Below are positions 5,083 through 5,397 of a stretch of 5,397 nt of DNA, one piece after another. Origin of the DNA: an uncultured bacterium. GTDB taxonomy: Bacteria; Verrucomicrobiota; Kiritimatiellia; CAIKKV01. The number at the start of each line of letters is the position of its first letter. The first letter of the stretch is position 1. The position numbers and the translations under genes are program-made. The DNA lies in NCBI GenBank assembly GCA_903828035.1, contig CAIKKV010000088.1, positions 1 to 5,397 on the forward strand, given 5' to 3'. The notes below the pieces were generated by a model that was given only the letters and a program-made list of their open reading frames with translations, was not told where the DNA came from and did no database searches.

Positions 5083-5397
5083 ATGGACATCATGCAAATT
5101 GTGGAATTGATCGCGCGGGGGCTGGAGTTAATCGGGGTGGGCGTGATCGCATTTGCGTTCGTTCACGCCATGCTGCGCGGCGCGTTGCATTTCGGGCAAC
5201 GAAGGCGGGACGCCTATGAACGACTGAAACTATATATCGGCAAAGCCCTGATGCTGGGGCTGGAGTTACCCATGGGTGGCAGTGTCACCGTGCTGGGCCG
5301 TCCGGCAGTGGAACTCACCACCTCGGGTGCGGCCAGCCGGGTCGGCATGCTGTTTCAGCACGGCGCGTTGTACTCGGCATTTACCGTGCTGGAGAAC
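5083..5397 (+). CDS. DUF1622-like small membrane protein, partial at the window edge, with an atypical C-terminal part
   Basis: ATG 5083 has GGAG at 5071-5074 and follows the DUF202 stop by 16 bases. The 105 residues seen run off the right edge. Residues 1-60 match DUF1622: a short N-terminal helix, a membrane segment (about 13-32), a basic loop (GQRRRDAYERLK, 38-49) and YIGKALMLGLEL (51-62). Family members normally continue as LGLEFLIAADIIRT with a second membrane helix. Here the sequence becomes PMGGSVTVLGRP and stays non-membranous to the edge, with no stop. The other two frames do not restore the family sequence, so this is not a simple frameshift. The change falls at a 13-base direct repeat, which raises the possibility of a fusion, a rearrangement or a chimeric contig end. 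Confidence 0.7.
   Translation, partial: MDIMQIVELIARGLELIGVGVIAFAFVHAMLRGALHFGQRRRDAYERLKLYIGKALMLGLELPMGGSVTVLGRPAVELTTSGAASRVGMLFQHGALYSAFTVLEN
5118..5268 (+). repeat. 13-base direct repeat GGGGCTGGAGTTA inside the DUF1622-like gene
   Basis: Exact copies at 5118-5130 and 5256-5268 are in the same reading frame, and both encode Gly-Leu-Glu-Leu (residues 13-16 and 59-62). The second copy sits exactly where the protein stops resembling DUF1622. Both use the TTA leucine codon, which is uncommon in this GC-rich window. Such a repeat could mediate a deletion, duplication or template switch. Confidence 0.6.

Overview
The window is a GC-rich bacterial stretch with one minus-strand gene at the left edge and a plus-strand cluster of five genes running off the right edge. 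No ribosomal or tRNA gene, insertion sequence or CRISPR array was seen. A full-length anaerobic sulfatase-maturating radical SAM enzyme, together with a PHP-family phosphoesterase, suggests an anaerobe with a sulfatase repertoire. Members of the PVC group (Kiritimatiellae, Lentisphaerae, Verrucomicrobia, Planctomycetes) would fit. This is an inference from gene content; no taxonomic marker is present.

Layout. (1) 31-708, minus strand: a PHP-domain metal-dependent phosphoesterase whose last metal-binding motif is missing from the reading frame. (2) 709-1262: about 550 bases with no convincing gene. The left part holds a dense array of perfect GC-rich hairpins (about 740-981). The right part (about 1095-1244) is a structured leader ending in a canonical intrinsic terminator only 18 bases before the next start codon. 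(3) 1263-2069: an exported transglutaminase-fold protein in which the catalytic Cys and His appear replaced. (4) 2215-3435: the anaerobic sulfatase-maturating enzyme, with all eleven expected cluster cysteines and the catalytic Asp. (5) 3432-4601: a polytopic membrane protein of unknown function whose start overlaps the preceding stop. (6) 4650-5066: a DUF202 small membrane protein. (7) 5083 to the right edge: a DUF1622-type membrane protein whose sequence leaves the family pattern exactly at a 13-base direct repeat.

Genes 3-7 share one strand. From the maturase onward they are tightly packed (an overlap, then gaps of 48 and 16 bases), so they probably form one transcript. The transglutaminase-like gene is 145 bases ahead of the maturase and may be the first gene. 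The terminator in front of it would then control the whole cluster by conditional termination. The cluster pairs a cytoplasmic formylglycine-generating enzyme with one exported and three inner-membrane proteins of unknown role. No sulfatase lies in the window, so the maturase's substrates must be encoded elsewhere.

Both edges look odd: the PHP gene loses its last motif near base 30, and the DUF1622 gene diverges near base 5268. If the window is a complete contig, low-quality or chimeric ends are a simple explanation and should be excluded before any biology is built on them.
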